From: Aerococcus urinaehominis
GTDB taxonomy: Bacteria; Bacillota; Bacilli; Lactobacillales; Aerococcaceae
Direction of reading: 5' to 3'
Assembly: GCF_001543245.1 (NCBI RefSeq)
Contig: NZ_CP014163.1
Location: 1,594,387-1,658,386 of the forward strand
DNA: 64,000 nucleotides
The translations under genes were made by a program, and so were the position numbers. The notes under the pieces are model-generated. The model was not told the origin of the DNA. It was given only the letters and a program-made list of their open reading frames with translations, and ran no database searches. Below, piece by piece: positions 47,454 to 56,384 of this stretch (positions within the stretch are counted from its first letter, which is position 1; every line of letters begins with the position of its first letter).

Positions 47454-47480
47454 GGCTGGGGCCGGGTCCCCAGCCTTTTT
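47454..47480 (+). terminator. liv operon terminator
   Basis: GGCTGGGG pairs with CCCCAGCC around a short loop, followed by TTTTT. Confidence 0.9.
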
Positions 47481-47549
47481 ATTGTGGTCTTTGTCGGCTG
47501 GCGGCTTTGCTTGTCGGCTTTGGCTGGCTTTTGCTGGGCTGGCTGGCCT

Positions 47550-48706
47550 ATTTGAGGCGGCGGACTTCGGTTTAGCTTAGGCGGAGCTTGGCGTGCGGTT
47601 TAGTTTAGGGGAGCTCGGTGTGCGTGTTTGGTGGGCGGCTCAGCCTAGGGGGCCATAGCGCAGGGTTCAACTTAGGGAGCCTTGGCGCTTAACTAGCCTA
47701 AGTGCGCTAGCTAAGCTATTTGGGGTTCGGGTTTCTTGGTTAGCTGTAGCGGCTGTGGCCCTGAACTAGCTTAAGTGTGTTAGTTAAGCTACTTGGGGTG
47801 GCGGATTTTCCGCTTATTGGCGCGGCTGCGGCGCTGAACTAGCTTAAGTGCGTTAGTTAAGCTACTTGAGGTTCGAGTTTTCTGGTTAGCTGTAGCGGAT
47901 GTGGCGCTGAACTAGCTTAAGTGTGTTAGTTAAGCTACTTGGGGTGGCGGATTTTCCGCTTATTGACGCGGCTGCGGCGCTTAACTAGCCTAAGTGCGCT
48001 AGCTAAGCTATTTGGGGTTCGGGTTTCTTGGTTAGCTGTAGCGGCTGTGGCCCTGAACTAGCTTAAGTGTGTTAGTTAAGCTACTTGGGGTGGCGGATTT
48101 TCCGCTTATTGACGCGGCTGCGGCGCTGAACTAGCTTAAGTGCGTTAGTTAAGCTACTTGAGGTTCGAGTTTTCTGGTTAGCTGTAGCGGATGTGGCGCT
48201 GAACTAGCTTAAGTGTGTTAGTTAAGCTACTTGGGGTGGCGGATTTTCCGCTTATTGACGCGGCTGCGGCGCTGAACTAGCTTAAGTGCGCTAGTTAAGC
48301 TATTTGGGGTTCGGGTTTTCTGGTTAGCTGTAGCGGCTGTGGCCCTGAACTATCTTAAGTGTGTTAGTTAAGCTACTTGGGGTGGCGGATTTTCCGCTTA
48401 TTGACGCGGCTGCGGCGCTGAACTAGCTTAAGTGCGTTAGTTAAGCTACTTGAGGTTCGAGTTTTCTGGTTAGCTGTAGCGGATGTGGCGCTGAACTAGC
48501 TTAAGTGTGTTAGTTAAGCTACTTGGGGTGGCGGATTTTCCGCTTATTGACGCGGCTGCGGCGCTGAAGTAGCCTAAGTGCTTTAGTTAAGCTATTTGAG
48601 GCGGTGTATTTTCCGCTTATTGGCTCGACTACGGCGCTGAACTAGCTTAAGTGTGTTAGTTAAGCTACTTGAGGTGGCGGATTTTCCGCTTATTGACGCG
48701 GCTGCG
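47550..48706. repeat. Hairpin array C, left part (73-bp units, 146-bp super-period)
   Basis: From about 47687, units carry the hairpin ACTAGCTTAAGTG...TTAGTTAAGCTACTT every 73 bp (starts at 47761, 47834, 47907, 47980, 48053 and so on). Two spacer types alternate (GGGGTGGCGGATTTTCCGC and the one with TTTCTGGTTAGCTGTAGCGG), giving a 146-bp super-period. From 47550 to 47686 degenerate, shorter forms lead in. The core stem resembles that of array A. There is no gene in this stretch. Confidence 0.9.
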
Positions 48707-50031
48707 TGTCAAGTCCACAATCTTGTGTAAATTATAGAATGTAATTGGTGGGTATAAATATTTAGACTATGTTATTAAAGAATTTATGAGGACATGTCTC
48801 CCAATATTCATGCAAATCAAGCAATACACTTCCTATAAGTCGCTCCGCAGCCTCTATATTAGGAAAGAGGCCGACAACTTTCTCTCTTCTTCTAATTTCT
48901 CGATTTAGCCTTTCTAGACTGTTAGTTGTTTTCAGTGAAACGCGATAAGGTGTGGGTTCTAATAAGTATGGGATAGCATCTTCGAAGCCTTCCTCTAGCG
49001 TATTAACAGCTTTGTCATATTTCTCATTGCCACTAACGTATTCTACAAATTCAAATTTTAACTCTCGCGCTCTTTGTTGACTATCAGCATTAAATATTCT
49101 CTTTAGAAGACTTCTCTCATGACTGCAATCCTTTTTTGGAAAATGAGCTAAAATATTACGTAGAAAATGAACCGTACACCGTTGCCAGGTAGTGCCTAAA
49201 AATTGATTACTAATCGCTGATTTTAGTCCCTTGTGGGCGTCAGATATAATTAATGTTGGTTTAGTTAGGCCTCTGGCCTTTAAATCAAGGAAGAAGTTCT
49301 TCCAGTTTTCTTCTGATTCATTATCAGCAATCATAAAGCCGATAATTTCGCGACGATTATCATCGTTAATACCCTGAGCAATATAAACACCTTTAGAGAC
49401 AGAACGATGGTTTTCGCGAACTTTAATATACATGGCATCGACATAAACATATCGAAAATTCGTATGTGTTAGGGAACGCCCTTTAAATTCGAAAACAGCA
49501 GGGTCCAAGTTTTTATTTACTGAAGAGACAAATGATTTAGAAACACCTTCGCCACAGAGTGTTTCAACAACCTTCTTAATACGGCGTGTTGAGACCCCAT
49601 TAATATACATTTCGGTTAAAACAGCCACAAAGGCCTTGTCCATACGTTGATATTTATCGAATAGCTTGGTATCAAATTCTCCTGATCGTGTCCGAGGGAC
49701 ATCCAGTTCAACAGTCCCTACCTTTGTTTTAAAGTTTCTTTTATAGGAGCCATTACGATAATCTTTCCGGTCATCTGTGCGCTCATAGCGCTTAGCATTA
49801 ATAAATTCCTCACGCTCTGCTTGCATATAGGCATTAAAGATGGTTACAGTTAGGGACTTCATCATCTGATCCATATCACTGTTTAGAACTGCCTCTGTAA
49901 TTTCTTCTAAGTTTAGGGTAATATTTAGTTGAGCCATAATAATCTTCCTTTCAATGTGTTTTAGCCAATTACATTGTAACCAAAAAAGATTATTATGGTT
50001 TTTCTTTTTACACAATTATATGGACTTAATC
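48707..50031 (-). mobile_element. IS256-family insertion sequence, copy 3
   Basis: The same 1,325-bp element, minus orientation, inside array C. The duplication ggctgcg is 7 bp (48700-48706 and 50032-50038), or 8 bp if the C at 50031 is counted as target. Removing it restores the 73-bp phase exactly (48637 to the next unit at 50042). Confidence 0.95.
48762..49937 (-). CDS. IS256-family transposase (copy 3)
   Basis: 391 residues, identical in sequence to copy 4, with Arg in VPRTRSGEF and Ser in HRSVSKGV. Copies 3 and 4 therefore carry the form from which copies 1 and 2 each differ by one residue. Intact. Confidence 0.95.
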   Translation of the reverse strand: MAQLNITLNLEEITEAVLNSDMDQMMKSLTVTIFNAYMQAEREEFINAKRYERTDDRKDYRNGSYKRNFKTKVGTVELDVPRTRSGEFDTKLFDKYQRMDKAFVAVLTEMYINGVSTRRIKKVVETLCGEGVSKSFVSSVNKNLDPAVFEFKGRSLTHTNFRYVYVDAMYIKVRENHRSVSKGVYIAQGINDDNRREIIGFMIADNESEENWKNFFLDLKARGLTKPTLIISDAHKGLKSAISNQFLGTTWQRCTVHFLRNILAHFPKKDCSHERSLLKRIFNADSQQRARELKFEFVEYVSGNEKYDKAVNTLEEGFEDAIPYLLEPTPYRVSLKTTNSLERLNREIRRREKVVGLFPNIEAAERLIGSVLLDLHEYWETCPHKFFNNIV

Positions 50032-50215
50032 GGCTGCGGCGCTGAACTAGCTTAAGTGTGTTAGTTAAGCTACTTGGGGTTCGAGTTTTCTGGTTAACTG
50101 TAGCGGATGTGGCCCTGAACTAGCCTAAGTGCGTTAGTTAAGCTATTTGAGGCGGTGGATTTTGGTCAGAATTTGCTAGAGGCTGGCCTGAACTAGCTTA
50201 ATTGGCTTAGTTTGG
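50032..50215. repeat. Hairpin array C, right part
   Basis: Two further 73-bp units (hairpins near 50046 and 50119) and a diverged last one (AACTAGCTTAATTGGCTTAG near 50193) follow the IS. The region to 50379 holds the likely promoter and the AAAGGAGGTG ribosome site of the next gene. Confidence 0.85.
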
Positions 50216-50379
50216 CTACTTGCGGCCAAGGATCTTGGTTGATCAGGCAGACTGGCAGGGGCCGGGCTTGTCAAGCCTAATATTTGACAAAAGTTAACAG
50301 AAGATTTACACAACCTTTACAGGATATTTGTAATGGCGTGCTATGATTATCGTAATTAGCAAAGGAGGTGAGGCTGGAC

Positions 50380-51270
50380 ATGCGATTTGCCATTGTAACT
50401 GAGGACCAACCCGGTTCTAGTCATTTTCACGAGGTTTTTGCGCCGATTTTTACGAGTATTTTGTTTTTTGATCAATTAAAGGCGGTTGATGTCGTCTTTC
50501 AGCTGGGGAATTCGACCCGGCATGGCCAGCCCCATCTTGACCAGAACAATTCTTACTTTAATGAGCTGGTGCGCTTAGACCAGGCGGGTATTGACTTTGT
50601 CCCGCTGGTGGGGCCTAAGGATTATGACCGAGATTTTAGCCCGCAAATGCCGGGGCGGCAACTGGCGGCCTTTAACCGCTTGTATGAATCCCGCAACCAG
50701 CAGCTGGCTCAAATTCGCTACCAGGCTGATTCGATCGCCAACGTGGCCTACTTCGCGGACAAGCTGATTTTCCTGGTTTTGGATTATTGTCCTGACGACC
50801 AAGTGCGGGCCTGGGCGCGGCAGCTTTTATGGGACCACCAGGACCAGGCGGCGGTGGTCATGACCCACGACTACCGGGGGCCGGATGGGCCACAAGCGGG
50901 CGCTACTGATTTAGACCGCTTCGTCCAGGCAAATAGCCGAGCCCTTTGGCAAGAGCTAATCAGTCCTAGCCCCAATGTGCGCTTGGTTTTGGCTGGACAC
51001 CGTGGTCAGGCCAGCATCTACAAGCAGGTTGACTTGGGCCAGGCCAATAATTTGGTCACCCAGGTCTTTTGCAACTGGCAGTCTGAAAATTTTGCCGGGG
51101 AGGGGCGTTATGGCCTGGTCGATATTGAGGACGATCTTGTTACCATCAAGGTTTGTAATCCAGTCGGTCAAACCATCGAGGGCCTGGCTTCCTTTTCCAT
51201 TCGCGAGAGTCAAGTTATGGCCGACCCCTTTATCAAGACGGCCCGCTACCTGGACTTGGCTAGGGACTAG
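50380..51270 (+). CDS. Divergent metallophosphoesterase-like protein
   Basis: A 296-residue protein with the outline of the calcineurin-like phosphoesterase fold: VVFQLGNSTRHGQPH near residue 45, then VMTHDYRGPDG near 164 and VRLVLAGHRGQ near 206. The second metal-ligand His motifs (THD, AGH) are kept, but the usual GD of the first motif is replaced by GN and the N-terminal DxH is absent. It could be a diverged enzyme or an inactive relative. The ATG at 50380 follows AAAGGAGG with suitable spacing; a GTG four codons upstream is less likely. No operon partner. Confidence 0.6.
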   Translation: MRFAIVTEDQPGSSHFHEVFAPIFTSILFFDQLKAVDVVFQLGNSTRHGQPHLDQNNSYFNELVRLDQAGIDFVPLVGPKDYDRDFSPQMPGRQLAAFNRLYESRNQQLAQIRYQADSIANVAYFADKLIFLVLDYCPDDQVRAWARQLLWDHQDQAAVVMTHDYRGPDGPQAGATDLDRFVQANSRALWQELISPSPNVRLVLAGHRGQASIYKQVDLGQANNLVTQVFCNWQSENFAGEGRYGLVDIEDDLVTIKVCNPVGQTIEGLASFSIRESQVMADPFIKTARYLDLARD

Positions 51271-51396
51271 GGGTCTGACGACTAGCAGCCAGCTAAAGGT
51301 CGAGGTAGCTAATTTTTCCTCGGCTCGTCAGCTGGCTATTTATTTTAGCCGGGTTTTTTGGTAGTATATAAGCATTAGTGACGAGGAGGAAAATAA

Positions 51397-51750
51397 ATGT
51401 CAGATATGCCTAATTGCCCGAATTGTGAGTCAGACTTGACCTACCACGATGGCCAAAATTTTGTCTGCCCCATGTGTGGTCATGAATGGGCAGAAGCTGA
51501 GGAGGCCGCCAGTGAAGACGCGGTTGACCAAGCGCCGGTGGTTAGAGATGCCAACGGTAATGTATTACAAGATGGGGACACCGTGATTGTCATCAAGGAC
51601 CTCAAATTATCCGCCAGCCAAACCATTAAGCAAGGCACTAAAGTGACCGGCATTCGTTTGGTGGAAGAACCGGTTAACGGCCACGATATCGACTGCCGCA
51701 TTAAAGGCATCGGCGCCGTCATGCTCAAGTCAGAATTCGTTAAGAAATAA
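51397..51750 (+). CDS. yjdM: YjdM/PhnA-type zinc-ribbon protein
   Basis: A 117-residue protein of the widespread YjdM (PhnA) family. Two CxxC pairs (CPNCESDL at 8-15 and CPMCGHEW at 28-35) form the N-terminal zinc ribbon. The C-terminal SH3-like part has VRDANGNVLQDGDTVIVIKDLK and the family ending ...VMLKSEFVKK. The function is not established despite the old link to phosphonates. A GAGGAGGA site precedes the ATG. Confidence 0.92.
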   Translation: MSDMPNCPNCESDLTYHDGQNFVCPMCGHEWAEAEEAASEDAVDQAPVVRDANGNVLQDGDTVIVIKDLKLSASQTIKQGTKVTGIRLVEEPVNGHDIDCRIKGIGAVMLKSEFVKK

Positions 51751-52200
51751 CAGGGTGCGAGAAAAGTCGTTTAGGGCTGAATCGTTGGAGCAAAATCTGA
51801 ATGATATCTGAAAGATATCATCGGATTTTGTGAAACGACGCGAAGCTAGTGCGTTAGCCGCATGTCAGCCCTGACTTTTCGAACCCGACTAAAACAGGGT
51901 GTGACGACCGGCGCATTGAACTGGTGCACTGGCGTAAACTAGGAGCATTATTTGCAGGATAATTTGTCTCAGTTTGCGAAGTGACAGCCAGTTCAGCTGG
52001 ACGGAGCCCGACTAAACCAGGGTGTGAGAAAAAGCGCTTTGAACTGATTTGCTGGAGCATAAAGCGATTCATATCGCAGATATGATATCGATTTATGTGA
52101 AGCAACATCAGTTCAGCTTGTTTGCTATAGCCGTAGCATTTTTTAATGCGTATGGATATAGTATGCTTGCTCAAACCCAACTAACAGGGTGCGAGCTTCG
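51751..52200 (+). repeat. Type E cruciform-like elements, three units plus a partial
   Basis: Units open with CAGGGTG(T/C)GAG at 51751, 51895, 52018 and 52187 and close with GAACCCGACTAAA or variants. Inner palindromes differ between units (GATATCTGAAAGATATC in the first; CATATCGCAGATATG in the third), but the layout is conserved, so the structure rather than the sequence is kept. The array directly follows the yjdM stop codon. Confidence 0.85.
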
Positions 52201-52249
52201 GTGTTAACCACCAAAGCTAGTTGAACTAAAAGTAGAAAATCTTAAGAAG

Positions 52250-52275
52250 GCTGTGACCAAGGTCACAGCTCTTTC
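52250..52275 (+). terminator. Perfect hairpin, possible weak terminator
   Basis: GCTGTGACC and GGTCACAGC form a 9-bp perfect stem with a 2-nt spacer, followed by TCTTTC rather than a clean T run. It may end read-through from yjdM and the type E elements. Confidence 0.45.
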
Positions 52276-52322
52276 ACTTTAAGCAAGTCAAGTTAAGCAA
52301 ATAAGGAAAGGAGGCTGCCACC

Positions 52323-52958
52323 ATGAAAAGACGCGTTGAGAATATTACTTTGATTGTGATTGCTTTGGTCCTGGTGGCTGCCTTCTTTGTCAGCCGGCCG
52401 GATAATATCTTTAACCGGGACTGGGAGCAACTTTTGTCTGGGCAAGGTCCCTTGACCGGCCAGGAAATTGAGAAGCGGCTAGGTCCGCCCGACCAACGCC
52501 GCCAGTATGATGGCCGCGATTATTGGCATTATGACAATGAGATTGGCCTGGTCTTTAGTCGTGACCGCCAGGGCCAGCTCCGCCTGCAACAGGTGATTGA
52601 CTACCACCATAAATCGCGCCAATACAGCGACCAGGATATTTATAACCGCCTGTATTTTGCCAACCAGCTGGTGGCAAACCAGGCCGACCAGCCCGGTCAA
52701 GACCAGGTTTTCTTGCAGGCGCTAGAGGAGGGGGTCAATCGGTCGATTATTAGCTTCCCCAATGGCACCAGTGGTCATGGTCAAACCACTAATATTTTGG
52801 AATCGCCTCATTTGAAGCTGATGGTTAACAGCCGCCAGGCCCAGCTGTTGGACAAGCGGACCAAGGTGGTTTACCTGCTCCGCCCCGACTATGTTGACAG
52901 CGGGGGCGAGATTTTCTCCTACCAAGACCTGCACAAGCGCCTGACTGGATTAAACTAG
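52323..52958 (+). CDS. Membrane-anchored hypothetical protein
   Basis: A 211-residue protein with a basic N-terminus and one TM helix (about 8-24). An exposed domain follows, whose first part (GQEIEKRLGPPDQRRQYDGRDYWHY) resembles the small BamE/SmpA-like or DUF4309-type fold in outline. The rest is polar with no motif I recognise. An AAAGGAGG site supports the ATG. It is a single gene with a strong terminator. Confidence 0.65.
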   Translation: MKRRVENITLIVIALVLVAAFFVSRPDNIFNRDWEQLLSGQGPLTGQEIEKRLGPPDQRRQYDGRDYWHYDNEIGLVFSRDRQGQLRLQQVIDYHHKSRQYSDQDIYNRLYFANQLVANQADQPGQDQVFLQALEEGVNRSIISFPNGTSGHGQTTNILESPHLKLMVNSRQAQLLDKRTKVVYLLRPDYVDSGGEIFSYQDLHKRLTGLN

Positions 52959-52998
52959 TTGGACTGATTAGCAGGCCAGGTATAAATAATATGATGAC

Positions 52999-53027
52999 AA
53001 GACCGCTTGCCTGCGGTCTTTTTTTTG
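52999..53027 (+). terminator. Terminator
   Basis: AAGACCGC pairs with GCGGTCTT, followed by seven T, about 40 bp after the preceding gene. Confidence 0.9.
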
Positions 53028-53084
53028 TGGGAAATTTTATCTTTTTGGCCGGCGCCTTAAAGCTATCGGCATGGCATTAAGTCC

Positions 53085-53958
53085 ACCTCGGCGCCAGTCT
53101 CAGTTAATTTTGCCTTTAGTGGACTTTGAAGGCGGGGGTTGAGCTGGTCTGTCTGCCATTCTCGGCTAATTTTTGTTTTAGCGGACTTTGGAGGTGAGGT
53201 TTGAGCTGGTCTGCCGTCCATTCTCATCTAACTTTTCTTTTAGCGTATTTTGAAAACAAGGTTTGAGTTAAGTCAATCGCCAATCTTAGCTAATTCTGCC
53301 TTTAGCAGACTTTGAAGGTGGGGGTTGAACTGGTCTGTCTGCCATTCTCGGCTAATTTTTGTTTTAGCTGACTTTGAAGGCGGAGATTGAACTAGTCTGT
53401 TGTTCATTCTTATCTAACTTTTGTTTTAGCTGACTTTGAAGGCGGAGATTGAACTAGTCTGTTGCTCATTCTTATCTAACTTTTGTTTTAGCTGACTTTG
53501 GAGGCGGGTGTTGAGCTGGTTAGTTGCTCATTCTTATCTAACTTTTCTTTTAGCTGACTTTGCAGGCGGAGATTGAACTAGTCTGTTGCTCATTCTCATC
53601 TAACTTTTCTTTTAGCGGATTTTGAAAACAAGGTTTGAGTTAAGTCAATCGCCAATCTTAGCTAATTCTGCTTTTAGCAGACTTTGAAGGCGGAGGTTTA
53701 GCAGATCTGTTGCTCATTCTTAGCTAATTTATGTTTTAGATGACTTTGAAGGCGGGTGTTGAGCTGGTCTGCTGTCCATTCTCATCTAACTTTTGTTTTA
53801 GCGGACATTGGAGGTAGGATTCGAGTTAAGTCAATCGCCAATCTTAGCTAATTCTGCTTTTAGCAGACTTTGAAGGCGGAGGTTTAGCAGATCTGTTGCT
53901 CATTCTTAGCTAATTTATGTTTTAGATGACTTTGAAGGCAGGATTCGAGCTAAGGCGA
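53085..53958. repeat. Hairpin array D, left part (62-bp units)
   Basis: Units of 62 bp, with the GCGGACTTTGRAGGCGG segment at 53121, 53183, 53245 and onward, about 14 in all. Each holds a small hairpin of the form (A/T)AGCTAA...TTTTAGC(G/A/T)GA, followed by GACTTTGAAGGCGG and a spacer with CATTCT. Blocks of several units are repeated nearly exactly, for example near 53640-53740 and 53830-53930. No gene lies here. IS copy 4 ends the run. Confidence 0.88.
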
Positions 53959-55283
53959 GATTAAGTCCATATAATTGTGTAAAAAGAAAAACCATAATAA
54001 TCTTTTTTGGTTACAATGTAATTGGCTAAAACACATTGAAAGGAAGATTATTATGGCTCAACTAAATATTACCCTAAACTTAGAAGAAATTACAGAGGCA
54101 GTTCTAAACAGTGATATGGATCAGATGATGAAGTCCCTAACTGTAACCATCTTTAATGCCTATATGCAAGCAGAGCGTGAGGAATTTATTAATGCTAAGC
54201 GCTATGAGCGCACAGATGACCGGAAAGATTATCGTAATGGCTCCTATAAAAGAAACTTTAAAACAAAGGTAGGGACTGTTGAACTGGATGTCCCTCGGAC
54301 ACGATCAGGAGAATTTGATACCAAGCTATTCGATAAATATCAACGTATGGACAAGGCCTTTGTGGCTGTTTTAACCGAAATGTATATTAATGGGGTCTCA
54401 ACACGCCGTATTAAGAAGGTTGTTGAAACACTCTGTGGCGAAGGTGTTTCTAAATCATTTGTCTCTTCAGTAAATAAAAACTTGGACCCTGCTGTTTTCG
54501 AATTTAAAGGGCGTTCCCTAACACATACGAATTTTCGATATGTTTATGTCGATGCCATGTATATTAAAGTTCGCGAAAACCATCGTTCTGTCTCTAAAGG
54601 TGTTTATATTGCTCAGGGTATTAACGATGATAATCGTCGCGAAATTATCGGCTTTATGATTGCTGATAATGAATCAGAAGAAAACTGGAAGAACTTCTTC
54701 CTTGATTTAAAGGCCAGAGGCCTAACTAAACCAACATTAATTATATCTGACGCCCACAAGGGACTAAAATCAGCGATTAGTAATCAATTTTTAGGCACTA
54801 CCTGGCAACGGTGTACGGTTCATTTTCTACGTAATATTTTAGCTCATTTTCCAAAAAAGGATTGCAGTCATGAGAGAAGTCTTCTAAAGAGAATATTTAA
54901 TGCTGATAGTCAACAAAGAGCGCGAGAGTTAAAATTTGAATTTGTAGAATACGTTAGTGGCAATGAGAAATATGACAAAGCTGTTAATACGCTAGAGGAA
55001 GGCTTCGAAGATGCTATCCCATACTTATTAGAACCCACACCTTATCGCGTTTCACTGAAAACAACTAACAGTCTAGAAAGGCTAAATCGAGAAATTAGAA
55101 GAAGAGAGAAAGTTGTCGGCCTCTTTCCTAATATAGAGGCTGCGGAGCGACTTATAGGAAGTGTATTGCTTGATTTGCATGAATATTGGGAGACATGTCC
55201 TCATAAATTCTTTAATAACATAGTCTAAATATTTATACCCACCAATTACATTCTATAATTTACACAAGATTGTGGACTTGACA
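53959..55283 (+). mobile_element. IS256-family insertion sequence, copy 4
   Basis: The same 1,325-bp element in plus orientation inside array D. The perfect 8-bp duplication taaggcga is at 53951-53958 and 55284-55291. Confidence 0.95.
54053..55228 (+). CDS. IS256-family transposase (copy 4)
   Basis: 391 residues, identical to copy 3 and intact. Start at the MAQLN methionine with the GAAAGGAAG site, as in the other copies. Confidence 0.95.
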   Translation: MAQLNITLNLEEITEAVLNSDMDQMMKSLTVTIFNAYMQAEREEFINAKRYERTDDRKDYRNGSYKRNFKTKVGTVELDVPRTRSGEFDTKLFDKYQRMDKAFVAVLTEMYINGVSTRRIKKVVETLCGEGVSKSFVSSVNKNLDPAVFEFKGRSLTHTNFRYVYVDAMYIKVRENHRSVSKGVYIAQGINDDNRREIIGFMIADNESEENWKNFFLDLKARGLTKPTLIISDAHKGLKSAISNQFLGTTWQRCTVHFLRNILAHFPKKDCSHERSLLKRIFNADSQQRARELKFEFVEYVSGNEKYDKAVNTLEEGFEDAIPYLLEPTPYRVSLKTTNSLERLNREIRRREKVVGLFPNIEAAERLIGSVLLDLHEYWETCPHKFFNNIV

Positions 55284-55345
55284 TAAGGCGAGCCCCAATC
55301 CCATCTAACTTTCCTTTTAGCCGACTTTGCAGGCGGGATTCACAC
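55284..55345. repeat. Hairpin array D, right part
   Basis: One diverged unit (CCCATCTAACTTTCCTTTTAGCCGACTTTGCAGGCGGG) remains after the IS and borders the promoter of the zinc-binding lipoprotein gene. Confidence 0.75.
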
Positions 55346-55379
55346 AGCGAATGCCCAGCTAATTTGAATTTCAATAAAC

Positions 55380-55430
55380 TTGACAAAAAGCTGTAGTCGT
55401 TTTATGATTAATCGGAACTATTTCGATTTA
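55380..55430 (+). promoter_or_regulatory. Promoter and possible metal-regulator operator
   Basis: TTGACA (55380-55385), a 17-bp spacer and TATGAT (55403-55408) form a strong promoter. Overlapping the start point, TTAATCG and CGATTTA form an interrupted inverted repeat (55408-55430). This could bind a zinc regulator (AdcR or Zur class); the match to a known consensus is weak. Confidence 0.6.
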
Positions 55431-55443
55431 TCAGGAGGTAAGT

Positions 55444-56367
55444 ATGAAAAAAATTACTAAAATACTATTAGCACTGGCCAGCTTGGCCCTTGTTTTAGCT
55501 GGTTGCGGGTCCAAGGGCGGCGACCAAAAAGCTGAGGGCCAGGGCATGCAGATTGTCACCAGTTTTTACCCGGTCTACCAGATCACCAAGGCGGTGGCGG
55601 GAGACTTGAATACGGTTCAGATGATCCAGTCAAGCCAGGGCATCCACGACTTTGAGCCGTCTGCCAGCGACATGGCGGCCATTGAGGACAGCGATGTCTT
55701 TGTCTACCATTCCCGGACCCTAGAGGGCTGGGCCAAGAATATCGGTCAAGACGGCAAGCCAACCACTATTGAAGCTTCAGAAGGGGTGGAGTTGAAAAAA
55801 GTTGCCGGACTGGAGGATATGCAGGTCAGCCAGGGGATGGACGAGAAATCCCTTTATGATCCTCATTCCTGGTTAGACCCTGTTTTGGCTGGTCAAGAGG
55901 CTCTCTACATCGCCGACCGCCTGTCAGAGATTGACCCGGACAACAAGGAAACCTACCAGGCTAATGCCCAAGCCTTTAAAGACCGGGCTGACAAGCTGGT
56001 GGCTGACTACCAAGACAAGTTTGCTAGTCTGGACAACAAGACCTTCGTCACCCAGCACACGGCCTTTGCTTACTTAGCTGACCGCTTTGGCCTCAAGCAA
56101 TTGGGTATTGCCGGGGTGGAGTCTAACACTGAGCCAACTGCCCAGCAGCTGACTGAAATCCAGGACTTTGTTAAAGCCAACAATGTTAAGACCATTTTTG
56201 TCGAACCAAACACCAGCCAAAAAATCGCCCAGGTGGTGGCTGAGGCGACTGGGGCCAAGATTGAGACTCTTGACCCGCTGGAAGCCGACCCCAAAACGGA
56301 TGATAGCTTCCTTGACCTGATGGAGAAAAACTTAGAAACCTTGTACCAAGCCTTGAAAAATAACTAA
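55444..56367 (+). CDS. Zinc/manganese ABC-type binding lipoprotein (ZnuA/AdcA-like)
   Basis: A 307-residue cluster A-I metal receptor. The lipoprotein signal ends in LVLAGC (Cys21). Likely metal ligands are the His in SQGIHDFEPS, the His in DPHSWLDP, the His in TQHTAFAYLADRF and the acidic residue in the EPNTS...LDPLEAD region. The His-rich loop usual in zinc-specific ZnuA is absent (the segment before DPHSW is Met/Gln/Ser). A His/Asp-rich lipoprotein gene follows 17 bp later. No permease or ATPase is adjacent, so they must be elsewhere, as in streptococcal adcAII arrangements. Confidence 0.88.
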   Translation: MKKITKILLALASLALVLAGCGSKGGDQKAEGQGMQIVTSFYPVYQITKAVAGDLNTVQMIQSSQGIHDFEPSASDMAAIEDSDVFVYHSRTLEGWAKNIGQDGKPTTIEASEGVELKKVAGLEDMQVSQGMDEKSLYDPHSWLDPVLAGQEALYIADRLSEIDPDNKETYQANAQAFKDRADKLVADYQDKFASLDNKTFVTQHTAFAYLADRFGLKQLGIAGVESNTEPTAQQLTEIQDFVKANNVKTIFVEPNTSQKIAQVVAEATGAKIETLDPLEADPKTDDSFLDLMEKNLETLYQALKNN

Positions 56368-56384
56368 TATAGGAGGAAGTTGCC

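Noticed and set aside
51854-52180. A 108-codon minus-strand frame across the type E elements
   Set aside because: It follows the repeat structure, and its translation consists of repeat-derived segments with no protein motif.
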